51,005 bases of DNA, taken from positions 1 through 51,005 of the forward strand of contig CAMVSV010000018.1 in the NCBI GenBank assembly GCA_947170265.1. The letters are read 5' to 3'. The notes beneath the pieces were generated by a model that was given only the letters and a program-made list of their open reading frames with translations, was not told the origin of the DNA and searched no databases. Position numbers and translations under genes: made by a program. This document shows, in pieces, positions 7,017-14,900 of the stretch. Numbering within the stretch: position 1 is the stretch's first letter; each line of letters starts with the position of its first letter. The DNA comes from an uncultured Prevotella sp. Its GTDB lineage: Bacteria > Bacteroidota > Bacteroidia > Bacteroidales > Bacteroidaceae.

Positions 7017-8720
7017 ATGACTGAAACAAAAAGCAGCAACGAAGAGAAGAAAAGTATAAGCTTCGTAGAACAACTCATAGAAGAAGACCTGGCAGCAGGA
7101 AAAAACGGCAAGCGCATACAGACTCGTTTTCCGCCTGAACCAAACGGATACCTCCATATAGGTCATGCCAAGGCAATATGCATGGACTTCGGCATAGCAG
7201 ACAAATACAATGGTGTTTGTAATCTGCGCTTCGATGACACCAATCCTTCAAAGGAAAACAATGAGTATGTTGAGAACATACTTAACGATATTTCGTGGCT
7301 TGGATTTAAATGGGGAAACATTTACTATGCAAGCGACTATTTTGAAAAGCTCTGGGATTTTGCAGTATGGCTCATAAAGAAGGGACTTGCATATGTTGAT
7401 GAACAATCATCGGAAGAAATTGCGAAGCAGAAAGGCACCCCCACTGAGCCAGGAACGCCATCGCCATACAGAGATAGACCGGTGGAAGAAAATCTAAGAC
7501 TTTTTGAAAAGATGAACACCCCCGATGCAGCAGAAGGCTCCATGGTGCTCAGGGCAAAGCTTGACATGGCTAATCCCAACATGCACTTCCGCGACCCCAT
7601 CATGTATAGGATTATCCACACCCCTCATCATCGCACCGGCACCAAATGGCATGCATACCCAATGTATGACTTCGCACACGGTCAAAGCGACTATTTTGAG
7701 GGTGTTACTCACTCGGTATGTACACTTGAGTTTGTGCCCCACCGTCCACTCTACGACAAATTTATAGATTTCCTTCAGGAAAAAGACCAACAAAACGTAT
7801 ATCGCCCCCGACAGATAGAGTTCAACAGGCTCAATCTAACCTACACCATGATGTCCAAACGTAAACTCTTGGCACTGGTTGAGGAAAAGCTCGTAAGCGG
7901 ATGGGATGATCCCCGCATGCCTACAATCAGTGGAATGCGACGCAGAGGATATTCACCAGAGAGCATAAAAAACTTCATAGGAAGCATTGGATATACAAAG
8001 TTTGACGCCCTTAACGACATGGCACTCCTTGAAGCAGCAGTGAGAGAAGACCTCAACAAACGAGCCACAAGGGTTAGTGCGGTAATCAATCCCGTGAAGC
8101 TCACTATTACAAACTATCCAGAGGATATGACTGAAGAGATGGAAGCCATCAATAATCCAGAAGACGAAAATGGAGGTACCCATACTATAACGTTCTCAAG
8201 AAACCTATGGATTGAAAGAGACGACTTCATGGAAGATGCGCCGAAAAAATTCTTCCGACTCTCTGTAGGAAGAGAAGTAAGGCTGAAGAATGCATATATC
8301 ATAAAATGTACGGGATGCACAAAAGACGACAAAGGAAACATAACCGAGATACTGGCAGAATATGATCCAACAAGCAAAAGCGGAATGGAAGGTGCCAACA
8401 GAAAGGTGAAGGGAACCCTCCACTGGGTAAGCCGAGACCATTGCCATAAGGCTGAAGTACGCATCTATGATCGACTTTTCAATGTTGAAAATCCAAGTGC
8501 CGATGAGAGAGACTTCAGAGAGTTGCTCAACCCTGATAGTTTGCAGATATTACAGGAATGCTATGTTGAGGACTATCTCAAGACAAAAAAACCGGGTGAA
8601 TACCTTCAATTCCAAAGAATAGGCTATTTCATGGCAGACCTTGATTCCACCATAGACCATTTAGTGTTTAACAAGACTGTAGGATTAAAAGATAATTGGG
8701 CAAAACAGTCTGGAAAATAA
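7017..8720 (+). CDS. glnS: Glutaminyl-tRNA synthetase
   Basis: This class I aminoacyl-tRNA synthetase charges tRNA-Gln with glutamine. Its 567 residues match the bacterial GlnRS length. The signature PPEPNGYLHIGH includes HIGH at residues 47-50. The KMSKS equivalent is MMSKRK at about 278-283, followed by the anticodon-proximal block DDPRMPTISGMRRRGY. The C-terminal half is the two-barrel anticodon-binding domain typical of GlnRS. Having a dedicated GlnRS means Gln-tRNA need not be made by the transamidation route. It has its own promoter, and a TPR gene follows 4 bp after the stop. Confidence 0.96.
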   Translation: MTETKSSNEEKKSISFVEQLIEEDLAAGKNGKRIQTRFPPEPNGYLHIGHAKAICMDFGIADKYNGVCNLRFDDTNPSKENNEYVENILNDISWLGFKWGNIYYASDYFEKLWDFAVWLIKKGLAYVDEQSSEEIAKQKGTPTEPGTPSPYRDRPVEENLRLFEKMNTPDAAEGSMVLRAKLDMANPNMHFRDPIMYRIIHTPHHRTGTKWHAYPMYDFAHGQSDYFEGVTHSVCTLEFVPHRPLYDKFIDFLQEKDQQNVYRPRQIEFNRLNLTYTMMSKRKLLALVEEKLVSGWDDPRMPTISGMRRRGYSPESIKNFIGSIGYTKFDALNDMALLEAAVREDLNKRATRVSAVINPVKLTITNYPEDMTEEMEAINNPEDENGGTHTITFSRNLWIERDDFMEDAPKKFFRLSVGREVRLKNAYIIKCTGCTKDDKGNITEILAEYDPTSKSGMEGANRKVKGTLHWVSRDHCHKAEVRIYDRLFNVENPSADERDFRELLNPDSLQILQECYVEDYLKTKKPGEYLQFQRIGYFMADLDSTIDHLVFNKTVGLKDNWAKQSGK

Positions 8721-8724
8721 ATTG

Positions 8725-10143
8725 ATGACATTGGATAATAGTTTCAACACCAAGCACTTCAGGACTATTCTCAACAAATATGAGAATATGGTAAAAAAGG
8801 GAGAAAAGTCATTTTGGGATTCAGACGACTTGATAGACATTGCAGAATATTATCAGTCTATTGATGAACCCAATAAGGCAATAGGTGCCATTGATTATGC
8901 ACTCCATCTTTATCCCGGATCAGCAGAGCTACTGGCATTAAAGGCAAGAATGACATATTACAGCGAAAACAACTTAACCAAGGCACAAGCCATTTTAAAT
9001 CAGGTTGAGGATACAAATGATGTTGAATATGTATATGCCAAAGGCGAATTCATGGTAATAGGACATCATGCTAAAAAGGCAGACCTATACTTTGACAAAA
9101 TGATGTCTCACCATGAAGAAATATTTGAAGACTATGTGTTAGATGTGGCAAGGATATTCTGTGACTATCAGGAAATGGAGTATGTGGAAAAGTGGCTTGC
9201 TCTTTCAAACCTTCATGATGACAATGACTACCTTGAGATGATGGCTCGTGTCAGAATTAACAATGATGATTTTGAAAGTGCTATTGGCTATATTGACACT
9301 CTCATTGATAAGGAACCTTATTCTGTTACATACTGGAATCTGATGGCAAAGGCCCACTTTCATAATAATGACCTTTCAGACTCAATCACGGCAAGTGAAT
9401 ATGCGCTTGCCATCGATCCGAACAATGAAGAGGCTTTGCTCAACAAAGCCCAGAATTTGTTGTCGTTGAAAAATTTTGACGGTGCCATTAAATGTTACGA
9501 GAAGCATTGTCAGCTATTTCCAGAAAGTGAAATTGGTGAAATGTTCATAGGAACTGCCTACGTCCAGCAAAACAATCAGAACGAAGCTATTATTCATTTG
9601 GAAAAATCCCTATCCTTGTGCAAGAAAGACGAACAGAGTGTGAACAAGGACTATATTCTTCATGAGTTGCTTCTCCTTGAAAACAACAGGGGAAACCGAC
9701 AGAAGGCAGAAGAATATCTGAAAATGCTTTCGAAAAGTAAAACAAACAAGTCTAACATAGATATAATTAAAGGTGAACTATGTCTTGGCAACGATGACCA
9801 GGAAAAAGCATCAATACATTTCCAAGAAGCTTTAGAAAAGGTGCCTAACACAGATACATTGTTTCATGTTGCTCTCGCCTATTATGACAATTTCTATTTT
9901 GAGAAAGCAAAAGGCATTTTAGAACTCTTGTTTAAATATTCTGATGAGGATTGGACTGAAGGCTATGCTTATCATTCACGCTGTTGCTATGAAATGGGCG
10001 ATATGACAATGTACAGGAAATCATTGGAGCATGCCTTAAAAGTTAATTTATCTGAAACTATGTTTGTGCTGTCTGACCTATATCCTGAGGGCACCAAACC
10101 AGAGGACTACTTGAAAACAGCCCCAATAAGCAATAAAAAATAA
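8725..10143 (+). CDS. Tetratricopeptide-repeat protein
   Basis: A cytoplasmic protein of 472 residues built almost wholly of TPR-like helical pairs. Examples are NKAIGAIDYALHLYP near residue 50, DFESAIGYIDTLIDKEP near 190, SITASEYALAIDPNNEEAL near 220, and further pairs to about 440. There is no signal peptide and no catalytic motif, so it is likely an interaction scaffold with unknown partner. I place the start at the ATG at 8725, 4 bp after the glnS stop. A TTG three bases earlier is less likely. It is co-transcribed with glnS and the DedA gene. Confidence 0.8.
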   Translation: MTLDNSFNTKHFRTILNKYENMVKKGEKSFWDSDDLIDIAEYYQSIDEPNKAIGAIDYALHLYPGSAELLALKARMTYYSENNLTKAQAILNQVEDTNDVEYVYAKGEFMVIGHHAKKADLYFDKMMSHHEEIFEDYVLDVARIFCDYQEMEYVEKWLALSNLHDDNDYLEMMARVRINNDDFESAIGYIDTLIDKEPYSVTYWNLMAKAHFHNNDLSDSITASEYALAIDPNNEEALLNKAQNLLSLKNFDGAIKCYEKHCQLFPESEIGEMFIGTAYVQQNNQNEAIIHLEKSLSLCKKDEQSVNKDYILHELLLLENNRGNRQKAEEYLKMLSKSKTNKSNIDIIKGELCLGNDDQEKASIHFQEALEKVPNTDTLFHVALAYYDNFYFEKAKGILELLFKYSDEDWTEGYAYHSRCCYEMGDMTMYRKSLEHALKVNLSETMFVLSDLYPEGTKPEDYLKTAPISNKK

Positions 10144-10148
10144 CATAC

Positions 10149-10772
10149 ATGAATTGGATAACTTCCCTTCTCGGACATTTGAATTATGGCACTGTCTTTT
10201 TCTTAATGCTTCTTGAAAGTACCGTGATACCAGTACCTTCTGAGCTTGTGGTATCACCTGCCGCTTATCATGCAGCAGGCGGAAATTTGAATATATGGCT
10301 CGTAGTTTTGTTCGCGACTATTGGAGCAGATTGCGGTGCCACAATAAATTATCTGGCTGGATATTACCTTGGTAGACCGCTGATATATAAATTTGCCAAC
10401 AGTAAATGGGGGAAAATTTGCATGCTGAACCAAGAGAAAGTTGAAAAGAGTGAGCGCTATTTCTTCAATCATGGAATGGTTGCAACCATCAGTGGTCGTC
10501 TTATTCCAGGCATACGCCACCTTATATCCATACCTGCGGGCTTATCAAAAATGAATTATTGGAAATTCTTGCTCTATACTACAATAGGTGCAGGCTTGTG
10601 GAACTTGATTCTTGCAGTGTTAGGATGGTGGATGCATTCTTTCGTACCGGAAGAACAACTTAATATGAAATTAAATGAATATGGCGATTATATAAAATAT
10701 GCCATTCTTGTCATCACCTTGATTGTAATTGCATATTTCATTATTCGCCATTTCATGAAACAGAAACAATAA
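10149..10772 (+). CDS. DedA family membrane protein
   Basis: This 207-residue inner-membrane protein has four or more hydrophobic segments (about 14-32, 48-72, 140-165, 178-200). The family signature is present: GRLIPGIRHLISIPAG near residue 115, the F/Y-x-x-x-R-x-x-P-G-x-R motif, with LESTVIPVPSE near 22. DedA proteins are implicated in lipid-carrier and phospholipid translocation and in membrane homeostasis. The specific substrate here is unknown. It starts 5 bp after the TPR gene stop, so it is the last gene of the glnS transcript. The next gene is convergent. Confidence 0.88.
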   Translation: MNWITSLLGHLNYGTVFFLMLLESTVIPVPSELVVSPAAYHAAGGNLNIWLVVLFATIGADCGATINYLAGYYLGRPLIYKFANSKWGKICMLNQEKVEKSERYFFNHGMVATISGRLIPGIRHLISIPAGLSKMNYWKFLLYTTIGAGLWNLILAVLGWWMHSFVPEEQLNMKLNEYGDYIKYAILVITLIVIAYFIIRHFMKQKQ

Positions 10773-10849
10773 AGGTTATACAGTTTCTGAAATCCTGTAA
10801 CAGCAAAAATACATAGTCCTATTTTTATTGTACGAGATACTTGAGTTAT

Positions 10850-11458
10850 TCAAGTATTTACAACCTTATAGGACTTGTATTGTTGTGCGGGAAAAACAAA
10901 TATATCATCGGAAATACCCCCAGTCTTGAAATTTGATATCTTGATAGTAGTTGAGAATATGCCGAGTCTGATTTTTACACTCTTGGGATAACGCGTGATC
11001 TTGTCTATCAAGGCAGTGGCCTCCGATATGCCTTTAACATTCTTTTTAGCTTTGAGGGTAATCAGGTAGCCTTCCTTTGAGTCAGCAATACTATAGGTAT
11101 AGTTTTCGGGATTAAACTTAAACTTATTGGCATATTTGTCGCGTTTAGGATCATTGGCATCATACACGCTGACGGTTTTCTTCTTCTTGTCAACGCGTGT
11201 ATATTTCACGCCATCATTCCATGCATCAATGCGAGGCTCAACAAATTTGCTTTTCTTTCCTTTATACCAAATTCTTCCTTGTGTCTTATATATACCGATT
11301 ATGTTTACATTGTATTGTAACATTGAGCCTTGAGGTCCAAAAACCATCTGATAGGTTTGATTAAACATTTTCCGAGCCTGTCGGCTATTTGGGGTTTCTT
11401 GCGCATTAATGCTGTAAACTGTCATCAAAGCCACAATGCATAATATAAATCTCTTCAT
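10850..11458 (-). CDS. Exported LolA-like protein
   Basis: The protein has 202 residues with a signal peptide (about 1-19, FILCIVALMTVYSINAQ). The mature part is a beta-rich domain with repeated short strands (GRIWYKGKKSKF, then YTRVDKKKKTVSVYD), resembling the LolA/LolB-like fold used by outer-membrane lipoprotein carriers in Bacteroidetes. It resembles the ftsK-linked gene at 17366-17962 in length, signal peptide and a similar order of elements (WYKGKK / WFDGKT, a late KISNFK / KVSNFK block). The assignment is by fold-like pattern, not by a diagnostic motif. It lies 74 bp downstream of tilS on the same strand and may be the distal gene of that operon. Confidence 0.6.
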   Translation of the reverse strand: MKRFILCIVALMTVYSINAQETPNSRQARKMFNQTYQMVFGPQGSMLQYNVNIIGIYKTQGRIWYKGKKSKFVEPRIDAWNDGVKYTRVDKKKKTVSVYDANDPKRDKYANKFKFNPENYTYSIADSKEGYLITLKAKKNVKGISEATALIDKITRYPKSVKIRLGIFSTTIKISNFKTGGISDDIFVFPAQQYKSYKVVNT

Positions 11459-11532
11459 ACCTTAAATATTAATGATAATACTGTTTTATTTATATATTTG
11501 TACTTATAGCATATTCTGTAATAATTATATTC

Positions 11533-12903
11533 TCAGAAATCCTGTATCCATGATACTTTCAAGACTTCCGTCGTGGAGTTGAGAATCCTGTAGCGGTTGT
11601 CGGGACGATTACCCACAACCCATAATATGTCACCATTGCCGTTTCGCAAAACCAGCTGGCGTTCTTTATCAAAGCGCGATTTTTTCTGATCTGTCAGGAA
11701 ATCGCTGACAAGCTTTGAACCTTTCATCCCAAACGGAACAAAACGGTCACCAGAAACATAGTGATTAAGTTTAAGCGGAAATGACAACTTATTGTAATCC
11801 AGAAAGATAACATTTTTATCTCTTGTTATTTCAAAATTTTCATTCACACCAATTAGACTTAGCTTTATCTTGCTATTGTCGTCATATATATATATACCTG
11901 TTTCGGGCATTGTGATTGACTTTTCTACCTTCTTATCAATTGGTTCCATTATCATACACTTCCTGTCAACCAGAAGTTTGTGAGTTGTCGAGAGGAACAC
12001 CCTTCCAACAAATTCGCCAGAACGACCTTGCTTTGATGTCGCAATATCAGATAAACGTTCTATTTGATAGTGATTGAAGCCTAAAGGATATAACAGCATA
12101 TAGAGGAAATATTCTATATTTTCCACTTCATCAAGTTGTGAAAAGGTTATTTGTTTGCTTTCCAAGCAAGCATCAATCAGAGTTTTATACTGGGAGTCAA
12201 TCATGGCTTTTGCGCCAGCAACATACTTTGATAAGCGGAGTATGCTATTCTTCACAGAAGGATTGATTTCCTGAAGCATCGGAATAATATTGAGTCGGAG
12301 TTTATTGCGTACCACATCGTCAACATAGTTTGTGCTATCGGTCACATAACTAATGTTTCTATGTTCAAGAAAGCATTCAATATCCTTACGGCTTACATTA
12401 AGCAATGGTCTGACTATTTTATTTTGACGTGGTTTTATGCCTATCAATCCGTTTAATCCTGTTCCCCGAACGATATTCATAAGTATGGTTTCAACATTGT
12501 CGTCTTTATGGTGTCCAACGCAGATGGCTTCAGCTCCAATATCAATTCTCAAGCGCTCAAAATATTTGTATCGGAGCTCACGCGCAGCCATCTCGATGCT
12601 TACATGGTGTAGTTGTGAATATTCAACCGTATCGAAATGAACCAGATGCAGATTTATGTGCATTTTATCACACATGTCTCGGCAGAATTGCTCATCCCTA
12701 TCCGACTCTGCACCACGAAGATGGAAATTACAGTGAACAGCTTCAACAGCATAGCCCAACTCGCTCAATGCAAGGAGGAGCATGACACTATCGGCACCAC
12801 CCGACAATGCCACGAGACATTTGGCTTTATGTTCAAGAAGGTGATTCAGATCAATGTACTCCCCTATCTCCTGTATCAAGTCGGTACGTTTCAAGCTATC
12901 CAT
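11533..12903 (-). CDS. tilS: tRNA(Ile)-lysidine synthase
   Basis: TilS converts the wobble cytidine of the CAU-anticodon tRNA-Ile to lysidine using ATP and lysine, so that AUA is read as Ile. The PP-loop ATP-binding motif SGGADS is at residues 34-39 in the 456-residue protein. It is followed by the conserved GHHKDDNVETILMNIVRGTG block near 130 and RPLLNVSRKDIE. The C-terminal part (YVSGDRFVPFGMKGSKLVSDFL) is the TilS C-terminal domain. It starts 17 bp after the methyltransferase gene and is probably co-transcribed with it. Confidence 0.94.
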   Translation of the reverse strand: MDSLKRTDLIQEIGEYIDLNHLLEHKAKCLVALSGGADSVMLLLALSELGYAVEAVHCNFHLRGAESDRDEQFCRDMCDKMHINLHLVHFDTVEYSQLHHVSIEMAARELRYKYFERLRIDIGAEAICVGHHKDDNVETILMNIVRGTGLNGLIGIKPRQNKIVRPLLNVSRKDIECFLEHRNISYVTDSTNYVDDVVRNKLRLNIIPMLQEINPSVKNSILRLSKYVAGAKAMIDSQYKTLIDACLESKQITFSQLDEVENIEYFLYMLLYPLGFNHYQIERLSDIATSKQGRSGEFVGRVFLSTTHKLLVDRKCMIMEPIDKKVEKSITMPETGIYIYDDNSKIKLSLIGVNENFEITRDKNVIFLDYNKLSFPLKLNHYVSGDRFVPFGMKGSKLVSDFLTDQKKSRFDKERQLVLRNGNGDILWVVGNRPDNRYRILNSTTEVLKVSWIQDF

Positions 12904-12920
12904 GCTATGCTAAAGTGATT

Positions 12921-14129
12921 TCATTCTACATATAAAACTAATCCCTTGAGATATTCACCCTCAGGATGGTACATGTTTATAGGGTGATCGGCAGGTTGAT
13001 GAAGCTGGTGTAAGATTCTGACTTTGCGTCCTGTCTGCGCTGCAGCAGTGAAGACAGCTTGTCGAAATTGATCTTTTGACACAGCCTGTGAACAGCTGAA
13101 CGTAAACAGTATTCCTCCGGGCTTTATGCATCTAATACCTTTATTATTTAGTCTGATATACCCTTTCAACGCATTTTTAATTGCACTTCGATGTTTTGCG
13201 AAAGCCGGCGGGTCGAGAATAATGAGGTCGTACTTTTGAGTATTGCTGTCAAGAAATTTAAAAGCGTCTTCACAATATGCTTTATGGCGATTGTCATCGT
13301 TTGGGAAATTCAACAATACATTCTGCTTAGTTAGTTCAATTGCCTTTGCACTACTGTCAACAGAGCTTACTTCTTCTGCTCCGCCACGCATGGCGTAAAC
13401 GGAGAAACCTCCAGTATAGCAAAACATGTTAAGCACTTTCCTTCCAAGAGAATAGCTCTCAAGCAACGATCTGTTGTCGCGCTGATCAATAAAGAAGCCT
13501 GTTTTCTGCCCCTTCAACCAATCAACTTGAAACTTCAGACCATTTTCTATTCCTATATTCTCTGTGCTACCACCAAATAAAAAACCATTTTCCTGACCGA
13601 GTTCAGCCTTATATGGCAGCGTTGTCTCACTTTTATAGTATACATGTCTTATCTGTTCTCCCATTACTTTTATCAAAGCACTTGCTATGACTTTTCTCGC
13701 CATATGCATCCCAACGCTATGAGCTTGCACCACAGCTGTCTTGCCGTAACAATCAACGACAAGACCTGGAAGATTGTCACCTTCACCATGTATGAGCCGG
13801 AACATATTGTTGGGCAAACTATCGTGATTTTCCGCAACAGCATTAAACAACTTCAGAGATTTTCTCACGTCCCATGCTGCTTGTATCCGCTCTTCATAGA
13901 ATTTTTCGTTAATGTCAATGTCTTCAAAGCTAAGCACCCTAACAGCGATAGATCCTACCTGATAGTGTCCGATAGCCAAATACTCACCCTCATGGGAAAA
14001 CACCTTTACCACGTCACCTTCCTCTATTCCGTTATCTATTCCCTCGATAGCTCCGGAAAAGACCCAGGGATGGTATCTAAGAAGACTCTCTTCTTTCCTT
14101 TTCTTTAATTTTATCTGTTTATATGCCAT
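12921..14129 (-). CDS. rlmI: RlmI-type SAM-dependent 23S rRNA (cytosine-C5) methyltransferase
   Basis: The 402-residue protein has an N-terminal PUA domain (about 1-75; HPWVFSGAIEGI then GDVVKVFSHEGEYLAIG), a central domain with KGQKTGFFIDQRDNR, and a C-terminal Rossmann methyltransferase. SAM-binding motif I is VLNMFCYTGGFSVYA, and the catalytic-region motif is ILDPPAFAKH near 305-317. This architecture is that of RlmI, which makes m5C1962 in 23S rRNA. The paralogue RlmK/L has a different layout. It is the middle gene of the exonuclease-rlmI-tilS run, 12 bp after the upstream gene. Confidence 0.85.
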   Translation of the reverse strand: MAYKQIKLKKRKEESLLRYHPWVFSGAIEGIDNGIEEGDVVKVFSHEGEYLAIGHYQVGSIAVRVLSFEDIDINEKFYEERIQAAWDVRKSLKLFNAVAENHDSLPNNMFRLIHGEGDNLPGLVVDCYGKTAVVQAHSVGMHMARKVIASALIKVMGEQIRHVYYKSETTLPYKAELGQENGFLFGGSTENIGIENGLKFQVDWLKGQKTGFFIDQRDNRSLLESYSLGRKVLNMFCYTGGFSVYAMRGGAEEVSSVDSSAKAIELTKQNVLLNFPNDDNRHKAYCEDAFKFLDSNTQKYDLIILDPPAFAKHRSAIKNALKGYIRLNNKGIRCIKPGGILFTFSCSQAVSKDQFRQAVFTAAAQTGRKVRILHQLHQPADHPINMYHPEGEYLKGLVLYVE

Positions 14130-14141
14130 GATTATTTCTTG

Positions 14142-14792
14142 TTACTGATTTGAACATGTTAATTCTGATGCAGTGTCGTCAACTATCACAAGTTCATAGT
14201 CTTTTGTTTCCTTCATCTGTACTAATTCCTTATAAAGTTGGATACAAGTCCACGCATCTGTTGCTGCATACAACTTCTGTTTTTCTGTAAGAACAGCATT
14301 TTCCCAGTTAGATAGCTGTTGGCGTTTTATGATTCTTTTACCAAAGATATTTGCGTACAACTTTTGTAAGCTCAAGTCTTCTATTCCAATTTCACCAACG
14401 AGATCTTGAAGGTCAACAAACAGACCGGCATCAAAGGCGGCTCTCCTATGAAGCATAATCATGTCGTCATGAAGAGACAATCCTATTTTCTTTACCGTTT
14501 TGTCTTCAAGAAGGCGTATTATAGACCCAGACATCCCTATATAGTTTAGTCTGAACAAAAAACAAATATTATCATCACAAACCTGGAGCAATGACACTTT
14601 ATGCTGCTCACCACGTCTGAACGATGGTCGTGTCTCTGTGTCAATCCCAAGCAAATCTTGCGAAAGCAAATAATCTACAGCCTTATTCGCTTCGTTTTCA
14701 GAGATGATGACTTCTATCCTACCTGAAAAAGCTACAGGTGGAAGAGAACTGATCAGCTTTTTGTCAAATTTGTTGTAAATTGTTTTCTTCAT
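14142..14792 (-). CDS. DEDD-type 3'-5' exonuclease (RNase D-like)
   Basis: A 216-residue single-domain nuclease. The DEDD residues are visible: DTET (Asp51, Glu53) in GIDTETRPSF, a central Asp in GLSLHDDMIML near 105, and the YAATDAW block near 175 supplying the last Asp with Tyr (DEDDy subtype). It lacks the C-terminal HRDC domains of RNase D, so it is a minimal member often annotated simply as 3'-5' exonuclease. It probably trims RNA 3' ends; the substrate is unknown. It heads a minus-strand operon with rlmI and tilS and is divergent from ftsK. Confidence 0.85.
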   Translation of the reverse strand: MKKTIYNKFDKKLISSLPPVAFSGRIEVIISENEANKAVDYLLSQDLLGIDTETRPSFRRGEQHKVSLLQVCDDNICFLFRLNYIGMSGSIIRLLEDKTVKKIGLSLHDDMIMLHRRAAFDAGLFVDLQDLVGEIGIEDLSLQKLYANIFGKRIIKRQQLSNWENAVLTEKQKLYAATDAWTCIQLYKELVQMKETKDYELVIVDDTASELTCSNQ

Positions 14793-14800
14793 TAGGCTTG

Positions 14801-14808
14801 CAAAATTA
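14801..14808 (-). promoter_or_regulatory. Promoter -7 box of the exonuclease-rlmI-tilS operon
   Basis: TAATTTTG lies only 8 nt upstream of the ATG at 14792. Transcription normally begins about 7 nt after this box, so the message is predicted to be leaderless or nearly so. Confidence 0.5.
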
Positions 14809-14851
14809 GAAAAAAGTTATGAAAACGTATCGCAATATGCGCCTTTTTGTT

Positions 14852-14859
14852 TACTTTTG
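14852..14859 (+). promoter_or_regulatory. Promoter -7 box of ftsK
   Basis: TACTTTTG lies on the plus strand 41 nt before the ftsK ATG. No convincing -33 TTTG is present at the standard distance. It is arranged back-to-back with the minus-strand box at 14801-14808. Confidence 0.55.
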
Positions 14860-14900
14860 CAGACTAATAACACCCAATTTATCGGTATTTATACATTGTT